Below are positions 43,310-51,065 of a stretch of DNA of 64,000 bases, one piece after another. This DNA is from G963665925 sp963665925. Lineage in GTDB: Bacteria; Bacillota; Clostridia; Peptostreptococcales; Acidaminobacteraceae. Made by a program: the position numbers and the translations under genes. Location of the stretch: contig OY762511.1 in assembly GCA_963665925.1 (NCBI GenBank), forward strand, positions 2,914,001 through 2,978,000, in the 5' to 3' direction. Below the pieces are notes generated by a model. The model searched no databases and was not told the DNA's origin. It worked only from the letters and a program-made list of their open reading frames with translations. Position 1 is the first letter of the stretch. Each line of letters begins with the position of its first letter.

Positions 43310-44260
43310 ATGGGTGTTTACACAAAAGGTGGAGACAAGGGCATGACGGATTTGTTTGGAATGCAGCGTGTTCCAAAGGATCATGTCAAAGTGGAGGCTT
43401 ATGGTGTCGTTGATGAGCTGAATGCGGTTCTGGGACAGGTGCGTGCATGGCTTATGAACGGGGCTGACCAGGTGGAAATCAAATGGATTCAAAATAGATT
43501 GATTACCCTTTGCGCTCAGCTTGCGGCAACAGAAGCGGCCAAGGCTAAGATTCTGGATCCCATAGGTCCTGCTGACGTTGAAACGCTTGAGATGTGGATT
43601 GACGAGATGGATAAGGTGCTGCCAAAGTTCACGGACTGGATCATTCCAGGTGAGGACAAGGCATCGGCCTGTCTGCATCTGGCACGAACGGTCACGCGTC
43701 GTGCTGAGCGTGCTGTGACAAGCCTTTCGCATGAAGAGCCAGTATCTGAACAGGTTTGCAAATTCTTGAACCGATTAAGCGATTACCTGTTTCAGAAGGG
43801 AAGAAAGGTAGAGCATGATATGGATGTACAAGATATATTGCGAGCTGTTGAGAAAAAGTTATCTGGTGGTGAAGCGCTTGAACTTGCAGGGCGCATTGCG
43901 GACAGGGCCCAGCTGAAGGCAGGAGAAATCGATGTACCTGTAACCATTGTTGTAACAGATGCTTCAGGACACATCATACTGCTTAGGCGTATGGACGGCT
44001 GTCTGCTGGGAAGTATTGATATTGCCCAGTCAAAGGCTAAAAGCTCCGTACTGCTTAGAATGTCAACAGAAGAATTGGGCAAACTTGTTCAGCCGGGGCA
44101 GCCACTTTACGGGATTGAACACAGCAACAATGGCTTGACGCCATTTGGCGGCGGACTTCCAATCTGGAAAGATGGTGTGCTGTGGGGTGGTCTTGGAATT
44201 AGCGGTGGATCGGTTGATGAGGATATAGTCATTGCACTTGCTGGGCTTGAAGTATTGTAA
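43310..44260 (+). CDS. pduO: PduO corrinoid adenosyltransferase fused to a GlcG/HbpS-type domain (316 aa)
   Basis: Residues about 1-180 are an ATP:cob(I)alamin adenosyltransferase: GVYTKGGDKGMTDLFG binds ATP, then VEAYGVVDELNAVLGQVRAW and the C-terminal RRAERAVTSL and LNRLSDYLF motifs. Residues about 185-316 are a GlcG/HbpS-like (DUF336) domain with PVTIVVTDASGHIILLRRMDG and GLTPFGGGLPIW. It supplies adenosylcobalamin to PduCDE inside the compartment. ATG 43310 gives the standard MGVYTK start; an upstream GTG overlaps pduN. Confidence 0.95.
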   Translation: MGVYTKGGDKGMTDLFGMQRVPKDHVKVEAYGVVDELNAVLGQVRAWLMNGADQVEIKWIQNRLITLCAQLAATEAAKAKILDPIGPADVETLEMWIDEMDKVLPKFTDWIIPGEDKASACLHLARTVTRRAERAVTSLSHEEPVSEQVCKFLNRLSDYLFQKGRKVEHDMDVQDILRAVEKKLSGGEALELAGRIADRAQLKAGEIDVPVTIVVTDASGHIILLRRMDGCLLGSIDIAQSKAKSSVLLRMSTEELGKLVQPGQPLYGIEHSNNGLTPFGGGLPIWKDGVLWGGLGISGGSVDEDIVIALAGLEVL

Positions 44261-44270
44261 GGAGGCATTT

Positions 44271-45671
44271 ATGAACAAGGAGCAAATTGAACAGATTGCC
44301 AAACGCGTTATGACGAAGTTGGAAAGCGAGAGCGCCTCCACTCCTGAGTCTCATGTAATGGGAATCAATGGCGTATTTGAAAAGATGGAAGATGCTGTAG
44401 AGGCTGCATTTCAAGGATACAAGCACCTCAAGACATGTTCTATGGCACAGAAGCAGAAATACATAGATTCGATCCGATGTGAAATTTCACAGCATATAGA
44501 TGAGCTTGCGGAGCTGGGTGTCAAGGAAACGGGCATGGGCAAAGTCGCTCACAAGAAGCTAAAGCATCAGCTGGTTATTGACAAGACACCGGGTACTGAA
44601 GACCTGCGTGCCGATGCCTACGCTGGAGATGACGGACTGACGCTTCTTGAAATGTCTGCCTTCGGCGTAATTGGTGCCATAGCGCCATCGACAAATCCAT
44701 CTGAAACAGTTATCTGTAATGCAATCGGTATGATTGCCGCGGGAAATGCAGTTGTCTTTGGACCGCATCCAGGCGCTTTCAGAACATCAAACAGAGCGGT
44801 TGAACTAATCAACATCGCCATAGCAAAAGCTGGTGGACCGCTGAATATTGTAACGACTGTCAGCAATCCGACAATGGAAAAGGCTGATATCATGATGAAT
44901 CATCCTAAAATCAACATGCTGTGTGCAACAGGCGGCCCTGGTGTCGTAAAGGCGGTTCTAAGCACTGGCAAGAAGGCAATCGGAGCAGGTGCGGGGAACC
45001 CCCCGGTACTGGTTGACGAGACTGCGGACATTGAACGCGCAGCGCGATCAATTATTGCAGGCTGTTCATTTGACAACAATCTGCCTTGTATTGCTGAGAA
45101 AGAATGTTTCGTTGTAGAATCTGTTGCTGATTATTTGATTTTCAACATGAAAAGCTCTGGCGGATATCTGCTGGAAGATCCAGCGAAAATAGAAAGACTG
45201 CAGAGCGTAGTGCTTAATGAAAAAGGACCATCAAGGGACTTTGTAGGAAAAGACGCCACGTACATTTTAAAGGCCATCGGAATCGATGCGCCGGAGGATA
45301 CGCAGTGCATCGTCCTTGAATCAGAGTTTAAGAGTTCGTTTGTTCAGCATGAACTAATGATGCCAATCCTTCCGGTTGTTCGCGTGAAGGACGTTGAGGA
45401 AGGTATTGCACTTTGTGTCAAGGCGGAGCATGGCTTCAGACATACTGCAATGTGTCACTCTAAAAACATCGACGTACTTACAGAGTATGCACGTCGAATT
45501 CAAACAACGATATTTGTTAAAAATGCACCTTCATATGCAGGCATTGGGTTTATGGGTGAAGGCTACACAACTTTCACCATTGCCGGTCCGACTGGAGAAG
45601 GCTTGACCTCTGCTCGCAGCTTTACGAGAAAGAGAAGATGTGTTTTAGCAGAGGGATTCAACATCAAATAG
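44271..45671 (+). CDS. pduP: CoA-acylating propionaldehyde dehydrogenase PduP (466 aa)
   Basis: This enzyme oxidises propionaldehyde to propionyl-CoA with NAD. The aldehyde dehydrogenase fold shows the cofactor region GAIAPSTNPSETVICNAIGMI near 125-145, the ATGGPGVVKAVLSTGKKAIGAGAGNPPVLVDE stretch, and the catalytic Cys in FDNNLPCIAEKE near 270. The first 18 residues (KEQIEQIAKRVMTKLES) match the encapsulation peptide known from PduP. ATG 44271 has AAGGAGGCATTT upstream. Confidence 0.96.
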   Translation: MNKEQIEQIAKRVMTKLESESASTPESHVMGINGVFEKMEDAVEAAFQGYKHLKTCSMAQKQKYIDSIRCEISQHIDELAELGVKETGMGKVAHKKLKHQLVIDKTPGTEDLRADAYAGDDGLTLLEMSAFGVIGAIAPSTNPSETVICNAIGMIAAGNAVVFGPHPGAFRTSNRAVELINIAIAKAGGPLNIVTTVSNPTMEKADIMMNHPKINMLCATGGPGVVKAVLSTGKKAIGAGAGNPPVLVDETADIERAARSIIAGCSFDNNLPCIAEKECFVVESVADYLIFNMKSSGGYLLEDPAKIERLQSVVLNEKGPSRDFVGKDATYILKAIGIDAPEDTQCIVLESEFKSSFVQHELMMPILPVVRVKDVEEGIALCVKAEHGFRHTAMCHSKNIDVLTEYARRIQTTIFVKNAPSYAGIGFMGEGYTTFTIAGPTGEGLTSARSFTRKRRCVLAEGFNIK

Positions 45672-45686
45672 GAAAGAGGTGTTGTT

Positions 45687-47000
45687 GTGCTTGAGGCAGT
45701 AAAAAAAGCGGGTGTTGTCGGTGCCGGCGGTGCGGGGTTTCCTACCCATGTCAAGCTGAATGCAAAAGCTGAGTACCTGCTCGTTAATGGTGCCGAATGT
45801 GAGCCTCTGCTACGCGTAGACCAGGAGCTCATGTACAAAAATGCCGAAGAAGTCCTTGAAGGGCTGCGCGCAGCGATTAAGATCACTGAAGCGAAGAAAG
45901 GCATTATTTGTCTAAAGGGAAAGTATAAAAAAGCAATAAAAGCGCTTGAAGCCGGAATTCGAGAAGATGACAACATTGAGTTGAACCTGCTGAGAAATGT
46001 CTATCCGGCAGGAGATGAGCAGTACATTGTGTACAATGCTACGGGGAGGATCGTTCCCGAAGGTGGCATACCACTGAATGTAGGTGTCGTGGTAACGAAT
46101 GTTGAAACACTTCTCAATGTAGGCAATGCGATCAAGGGTCAGCCGGTGGTGGACAAATACGTCACCATCGCTGGCGCAGTAAGAGAGCCGAAGACCTTCA
46201 AAGTGCCGGTTGGAACACCTCTTTCGTGGCTGATGGCTGCATGTGGCGGCGTGACCACAGACGCGTATAGAGTGATTGACGGCGGACCGATGATGGGCAA
46301 GCTACTTGAAGGAAATGAAACCTATGTAAAAAAACAGTCCAAGGGTTATATTGTACTTCCTGAAGACGCAGGCTGGGTCAAGTCTAAGGAAAAGGACATG
46401 GCGCAAATGATGAAGGAAGCAAAAACGGCATGCTGTCACTGTAATCTGTGTACAGAAATGTGTCCGCGTAATCTTTTGGGCCACAATTTGCATCCTTCAA
46501 AGCTGATGCGGATTGCAGGCTATGGCACTCTGGGAGAGAAGAATGTCTCCCTGGATGAAGCTTACTTATGCTGCGAGTGTGGCCTTTGTGAAATTGCCTG
46601 TGTTATGAATCTGCAGCCGTGGAAGCTCAACCAGCTGCTCAAGGCACAGTTAAAGGAAGCTGGCGTTAAAAACAGCAATACCAATCAGAATCCTGAAGCA
46701 AATCCGTTTTATGAGTATCGCGAATTTCCTGTCAGCAAGCTTGTATACAGGCTGGGACTTGACAGATATGATGTTCCGGCACCTATTACGGATGAAAGCA
46801 TACAACCGGATCATGTACGCATTTTCAGTGTTGAGCATATTGGTGCACCGGGAAAATGTGTAGTTTCAGAGGGTCAAGCGGTTGAAGTGGGGGATTTGGT
46901 CTATGAAGCACCTGAAAAGGCGCTGGGGGCCAATATTCATGCCAGTATTTCAGGTAAAGTTTCTCTTGTTAGTGACACTTATGTTGAAATAAGAAGATAG
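45687..47000 (+). CDS. pduS: Cobalamin reductase PduS, RnfC-like iron-sulfur flavoprotein (437 aa)
   Basis: The RnfC-like N-terminal domain has KKAGVVGAGGAGFPTHVKL (NADH/FMN-binding), NGAECEPLLRVDQELM and the SLBB-like segment TIAGAVREPKTFKVPVGTP. Two [4Fe-4S] motifs CCHCNLCTEMCP and CCECGLCEIAC lie near residues 250-315. A C-terminal barrel-sandwich part has YEAPEKALGANIHASISGKV. It reduces cob(III)alamin for PduO and may pass electrons through PduT. GTG start at 45687 follows GGAAAGAGG. Length is slightly under the enteric protein. Confidence 0.95.
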   Translation: MLEAVKKAGVVGAGGAGFPTHVKLNAKAEYLLVNGAECEPLLRVDQELMYKNAEEVLEGLRAAIKITEAKKGIICLKGKYKKAIKALEAGIREDDNIELNLLRNVYPAGDEQYIVYNATGRIVPEGGIPLNVGVVVTNVETLLNVGNAIKGQPVVDKYVTIAGAVREPKTFKVPVGTPLSWLMAACGGVTTDAYRVIDGGPMMGKLLEGNETYVKKQSKGYIVLPEDAGWVKSKEKDMAQMMKEAKTACCHCNLCTEMCPRNLLGHNLHPSKLMRIAGYGTLGEKNVSLDEAYLCCECGLCEIACVMNLQPWKLNQLLKAQLKEAGVKNSNTNQNPEANPFYEYREFPVSKLVYRLGLDRYDVPAPITDESIQPDHVRIFSVEHIGAPGKCVVSEGQAVEVGDLVYEAPEKALGANIHASISGKVSLVSDTYVEIRR

Positions 47001-47010
47001 GGGGATATAT

Positions 47011-47838
47011 ATGGACATTATTATGCTTTTAACTGCAATTGGCGGGGGAATTTTCGGAGCTACTTTGGGTGCGCTTCCAGCATTCATTTTGACAGGCTTT
47101 GTCGCAATTGCTGGTAATGTTGTTGTTGCGTGTGGTGGAACAGCGGATATACTAGGCGGAGTGGCTTTCGGAAGCTTCCTTGGTCCACATATCGCATTTG
47201 CGGGTGGTGTTGCAGCAGCGGCATGGGCACATCGCTATGGCGAACTAGAAGCAGGTGGAGATATTCTTACGCCGCTTGCTAAGTATAGTTCAATGAAGCC
47301 AATTCTTGTTGGTGGCGTTTTTGGTGGCATCGGTTACCTGCTGAACTACCTGTTTGCAGGTGTACTTGCACTACCTACAGACACAGTGGCGCTTACGGTA
47401 GTTGTTTCTGGTTTTATTGCAAGATTTGTAATTGGTAAGACAGGCCCTATTGGAAAATGTGAAGAAAAGACACGTGCTTTCTTTCCGGAAGCAGGCATGT
47501 TTGGATTCCTAGTGGTATTCGGTCTTGGCCTTGGTGCTGTGGTTTCTCAAATTACTGTTTCTACAGGTCTGGTGACACTTGGATTTGGTATTAGTGCGGC
47601 TTCTCTTATTTTCGCACAGGCTGGTTTCCCAGCACCTGCATCACATCACATTTCACTTGTCGCAGCCCTTGCAGCAAGTGCAACAGGAAACATTTTCATA
47701 GGTGCTCTGTTTGGTGCTTTTGCAGCGGTTCTTTGCGAAGTATACCAAAGAACATTCAACAGCTACTGCGATTCACACATTGACCCGCCAGCATTCACAA
47801 TCTTCACTCTGGCATTTATTATTCTTGGACTCATGTAG
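47011..47838 (+). CDS. Uncharacterised multi-pass membrane protein inside the pdu operon (275 aa)
   Basis: About seven or eight glycine-rich hydrophobic segments are visible, for example GGGIFGATLGALPAFILTGF (about 10-30), VAFGSFLGPHIAFAGGVAAA (about 50-72), VGGVFGGIGYLLNYLFAGV (about 93-115), FGFLVVFGLGLGAVVSQITV (about 165-187) and NIFIGALFGAFAAVLCEVYQ (about 230-250). Conserved-looking polar spots are GPHIAFAG and PASHHISLVAA. It is not PduF, and no standard pdu gene has this form. A similar fold may exist in archaeal proteins of unknown function (recollection only). It starts 10 bases after pduS and ends 12 bases before pduT, each with its own ribosome binding site, so it belongs to the operon. 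Substrate transport or a membrane link for PduS are guesses. Confidence 0.85.
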   Translation: MDIIMLLTAIGGGIFGATLGALPAFILTGFVAIAGNVVVACGGTADILGGVAFGSFLGPHIAFAGGVAAAAWAHRYGELEAGGDILTPLAKYSSMKPILVGGVFGGIGYLLNYLFAGVLALPTDTVALTVVVSGFIARFVIGKTGPIGKCEEKTRAFFPEAGMFGFLVVFGLGLGAVVSQITVSTGLVTLGFGISAASLIFAQAGFPAPASHHISLVAALAASATGNIFIGALFGAFAAVLCEVYQRTFNSYCDSHIDPPAFTIFTLAFIILGLM

Positions 47839-47850
47839 AGAGGGATTCAT

Positions 47851-48399
47851 ATGAAAAAATCAATTGGTCTGTTAGAATTCAAGAGTGTTGCCAAGGGAAT
47901 TGAGGTGACTGATGAGGTTCTCAAGGCAGCGCATGTTGAACTTGTAATGGCTTCCCCGATTTGTCCAGGCAAATATGTGGTTCTCATAACAGGTGATGTG
48001 GGGGCAGTGAACTCTGCCATCCGTACAGGCCGAAATCTTGGAGGATTGTTTCTGGTAGAGGCGATTGTCCTGCCAAATATTCATCCGGATGTAATGCCTG
48101 CCCTAATGGGATCTGCGGGCCTAGACAAGATCAAGGACATTGGTGTGATTGAGACGATGTCTGCATTATCAAGTATTCAGGCGGCAGATATTGCTGTAAA
48201 GGCATCAAATATTAGACTTATTGAAGTACGCATAGCAAGGGGACTTGGCGGCAAAGGATTCGTGCTTTTGTCAGGTGAAATATCATCTGTCAAGAATGCA
48301 ATCAAGGCATGTGAAAACGAGCTGACATCGACAGGCGAGCTCCTGTGTGCTTCTGTCATTGCTTCACCAAGCAAAGAACTCATCCCTTATTTAATGTAA
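47851..48399 (+). CDS. pduT: Tandem-BMC iron-sulfur shell protein PduT (182 aa)
   Basis: Two BMC domains (about 4-90 and 95-180): SIGLLEFKSVAKGIEVTDEVLKAA and IGVIETMSALSSIQAADIAVKASN. The cysteine in ICPGKYVVLITGDVGAV (residue about 38) corresponds to the PduT cysteine that, in a trimer, holds a [4Fe-4S] cluster at the shell pore. It would pass electrons across the shell, probably with PduS. Domain order and length match enteric PduT (184). Confidence 0.95.
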   Translation: MKKSIGLLEFKSVAKGIEVTDEVLKAAHVELVMASPICPGKYVVLITGDVGAVNSAIRTGRNLGGLFLVEAIVLPNIHPDVMPALMGSAGLDKIKDIGVIETMSALSSIQAADIAVKASNIRLIEVRIARGLGGKGFVLLSGEISSVKNAIKACENELTSTGELLCASVIASPSKELIPYLM

Positions 48400-48412
48400 G
48401 AAAGGAGAAGCT

Positions 48413-49597
48413 ATGGAGGTTTTTAATCATCGTACGAAGATTGTCTTTGGCGATTCAGCCAGAGATTATCTGAAGCAGCTCAACTTTGAGGGTACCCTGC
48501 AAGGTGGAACCGTCAAGGCCTGCATAGCGACGGATAAGGTCGTCAGAAATCTGGGCCTCCTTGAAACTGTAACTGATATTCTTGATGAAATTGGGTATAC
48601 ATACCGCATTTATGATGACATACTGCCTGACCCGACTACAGAACAGATTGAGATTGGCCTGAAGCACATTATTGAAACGAAACCAGACCTGCTGATTGCA
48701 GTGGGTGGCGGTTCTGTAATTGATGCGGCTAAAGCAATCATGCACTCGTGTCTGAATTTGAAAAAGGCACTTGTGGGTCAATACTCAGTGCACAAACCCA
48801 CCTTTGTCGCCATACCGACGACGAGTGGTACTGGGTCGGAAGTGACATCCTATGCCGTGGTGACCAATGCCGAAACGCATGTCAAAATTCCTATTTCAGA
48901 TGAAGACATGCTTCCGGATATCGCCATACTCGACCCGATTTTCACTAAAAGTGTACCGCCTTTTGTGACGGCTGTGACTGGAATGGACGTGATGACACAT
49001 GCTTTTGAAGCATTGATGTCTGAAGCGTCAACGCCATTTACGGACATGCTTGCAAAAGAAGCCTTGAACCTGTGTTTCAACCATCTGGAAAACGCGGTTC
49101 ACAGGGGCGATGACATGCAAGCCCGCACGCAAATGCACATGGCTTCATGCATGGCTGGAATGGCTTTTAACTCAGCAGGTCTGGGAATTGGACATGCGCT
49201 GGCACATGCCATTGGGGGCAGGTATAGAATTGCCCATGGACATGCAAATGCCATTGTGTTGCCACACGCCTTGCAGTTTAATCTGATTGATAATGCTTCG
49301 GGGGGTGTGCGTGACAAGACACTTGCAGAAAAAATGGCAAATGTGACTAGGGGGCTGGGCCTGACGGACAGTACCCGTGACATCAATGCGATCAAATCCC
49401 TGATACGCAAAGTTGAAAGAATCAGTGAAAACATAGGTGTTAAGAAGGGAATCCGTGGTGCTGGCGTTGATCTTGAAGCGCTAAGGGCAGACATGCCTTT
49501 TCTCATTGATAACATCAAACGGGATAAGTGTCTTGAGACCACACCCGTTAAGGCAAGCGATGCTGAAATATGCAGGCTGCTTTTTGAAAGCTATTAA
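48413..49597 (+). CDS. pduQ: Iron-dependent 1-propanol dehydrogenase PduQ (394 aa)
   Basis: A group III (iron-type) alcohol dehydrogenase that reduces propionaldehyde to propanol and regenerates NAD for PduP. GGGSVIDAAKAI near residue 102 binds NAD, PTTSGTGSEVTSYAVVT near 142, and the metal site lies in AVTGMDVMTHAFEA (His about 198) and HALAHAIGGRYRIAHGHANAIVLPH (His about 265 and 279). It is the last gene of the operon, followed by a bidirectional terminator. Confidence 0.95.
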   Translation: MEVFNHRTKIVFGDSARDYLKQLNFEGTLQGGTVKACIATDKVVRNLGLLETVTDILDEIGYTYRIYDDILPDPTTEQIEIGLKHIIETKPDLLIAVGGGSVIDAAKAIMHSCLNLKKALVGQYSVHKPTFVAIPTTSGTGSEVTSYAVVTNAETHVKIPISDEDMLPDIAILDPIFTKSVPPFVTAVTGMDVMTHAFEALMSEASTPFTDMLAKEALNLCFNHLENAVHRGDDMQARTQMHMASCMAGMAFNSAGLGIGHALAHAIGGRYRIAHGHANAIVLPHALQFNLIDNASGGVRDKTLAEKMANVTRGLGLTDSTRDINAIKSLIRKVERISENIGVKKGIRGAGVDLEALRADMPFLIDNIKRDKCLETTPVKASDAEICRLLFESY

Positions 49598-49675
49598 GAA
49601 TCCTTATTTTCATACATGTGTTGAGGATTCCATAATATTTTGATCTATTGCTCTATTTTGATAGATACCCCGTGA

Positions 49676-49710
49676 AACCGTCCTGAGTCTGCCTTATGCT
49701 CAGGGCGGTT
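49676..49710. terminator. Bidirectional terminator between pduQ and the dihydrouridine synthase
   Basis: AACCGTCCTGAG pairs with CTCAGGGCGGTT, followed by TTT and preceded by AAA on the other strand. It serves the two convergent genes. A further weak hairpin (GAATCCT/AGGATTC) lies at 49599-49631. Confidence 0.75.
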
Positions 49711-49711
49711 T

Positions 49712-50659
49712 TTAAGGTGCATATGGCGCGTTCAAAAGTGCATTGACGCTCTTGTGGTAGTCTGCGGCGCTGGTTGAACGCTGGATTTTTCCAATGTATC
49801 GTCCATGGGGGTCGATTGTTTCGTGTAAATACGACCAGAAGCCCTTCATTTGTGCATAAAGCTGGCGCTCGTTTTTTGCAGAGGATGCATGGTGGCTGAA
49901 AATACCATCATGAAAAGCGCGGATTTTAAGCTGGTAATCCTGATGGGTGACGGTCCTGCCTCTGATGCGTTCGGCGAGGAGCGGGTCCTTCAAGAGACCG
50001 CGGCCAAGCATGAACTTTTGAATGTCTGGGTATCTTCTCTGGATGCGCCTGAAGTCGCTGGGACTGAGTATGTCTCCGTTGTAGGTCGCCTCATGCCTGC
50101 AATGTGCATAGAGCGCGTCGAAGCCGTTCAAGTCAACCGTGCCTTCGTATTTCTGCACACCGGCTCTTGCGTGTATGGTCACACCTGCAAGTGGATACTG
50201 GTTAAGGATGGCCATGGTTTCAAGGCCCTCTTGGACAGACCTGTAGCCCAAGCGCATTTTCACACTGATTTTGTAAGCGTTTGTGCTGCATGCTGTGTCT
50301 AGAAAGGCCTGGATTTTATCAGGGCTTTCAAGAAGTCGTGAGCCCTTGTGTTTACGCGTTACTGATGGAAAGGGACAGCCTATGTTCCAGTCGATGACCG
50401 TGTAGCCCATTGCGGTAATGTAAGTTGCGAAGTCTTTAAACTGTTTCCCATCGCTGCTCAGAAGCTGGGGCAGAACATGAATGTCTTTAGTATTTGAAAC
50501 TGGGTCTATATCCCTGAAAAGCACAGGGTTTGCCTGGGAGAAGTCGCTCGTGGCAATGAAGGGCGCGCCATATGCGTCAAGTCTGCCGAAAACAGATGCG
50601 TGGAGGTTTCTATAGTGTGCACTTGTAACGCCGTGCAGAGGGGCGAAAATGAGCTTCAT
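49712..50659 (-). CDS. tRNA-dihydrouridine synthase (315 aa)
   Basis: This FMN enzyme of the Dus family reduces uridines in tRNA D-loops. KLIFAPLHGVTSAHYR is the FMN-binding start of the barrel. QLLSSDGKQFKDFATYITAMGYTVIDWNIGCPFPSVTRKHKGSRLL holds the catalytic Cys in NIGCP (about 100), KISVKMRLGY follows near 135, and VTIHARAG and YNGDILSP match the second half. The ATG at 50659 follows AAGGGAG; an in-frame ATG 30 bases upstream has no binding site. It is convergent to the pdu operon. Confidence 0.92.
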   Translation of the reverse strand: MKLIFAPLHGVTSAHYRNLHASVFGRLDAYGAPFIATSDFSQANPVLFRDIDPVSNTKDIHVLPQLLSSDGKQFKDFATYITAMGYTVIDWNIGCPFPSVTRKHKGSRLLESPDKIQAFLDTACSTNAYKISVKMRLGYRSVQEGLETMAILNQYPLAGVTIHARAGVQKYEGTVDLNGFDALYAHCRHEATYNGDILSPSDFRRIQRRYPDIQKFMLGRGLLKDPLLAERIRGRTVTHQDYQLKIRAFHDGIFSHHASSAKNERQLYAQMKGFWSYLHETIDPHGRYIGKIQRSTSAADYHKSVNALLNAPYAP

Positions 50660-51065
50660 GGTATACTCCCTTGATAAGCTGGAGCGCATGCCCCGTAATA
50701 TGATTTCTCTGTATATTCTAGCATAGCTGAGGTTGTTGACAAAGTCGACGACTTCCAGACTGTGGTTCGGTCCAATTGTTAAAAGGCCCTTTGTACTTTT
50801 GAGGGGGACAATTGCCCAGTATGGGGAATGTGATTTACAGGTGCTGGAAAAGATAATATAAATGTGGATGGCGATTAATTGTCTTTCGTGATCTTGTCTG
50901 TTTCATTGTAAGAAGGGCTGAGTTCATTTTTTTAAGTATAATTATCAGAATTTTCAAAATACAATAACTTTATACAGACGCCGAGCGCATGGCGTATATA
51001 ATGGAAGAGATAGTGGTCGCATTGAAGGACGATGTTTTGAAATGGACATGGGGAGGATGATCGGA
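50660..51065. other. Intergenic region with a dispersed repeat copy
   Basis: No gene was found. AGGTTGTTGACAAAGTCGACG at 50730 begins a copy of the repeat seen at 19391 and, inverted, at 23098. A divergent AT-rich promoter zone follows from about 50880, with a TATAAT-like TATATAAT at 50995-51002 preceding the amidohydrolase. Confidence 0.45.

Noticed and set aside
33750..49597. Ethanolamine (eut) compartment, suggested by the EutJ-like protein
   Set aside because: The dehydratase subunits, reactivase, PduL, PduO and PduS identify a propanediol locus. No EutB or EutC is present.
49850..50302. 150-codon plus-strand frame opposite the dihydrouridine synthase
   Set aside because: The minus-strand frame has clear FMN-barrel and NIGCP motifs, and the plus-strand frame has none.
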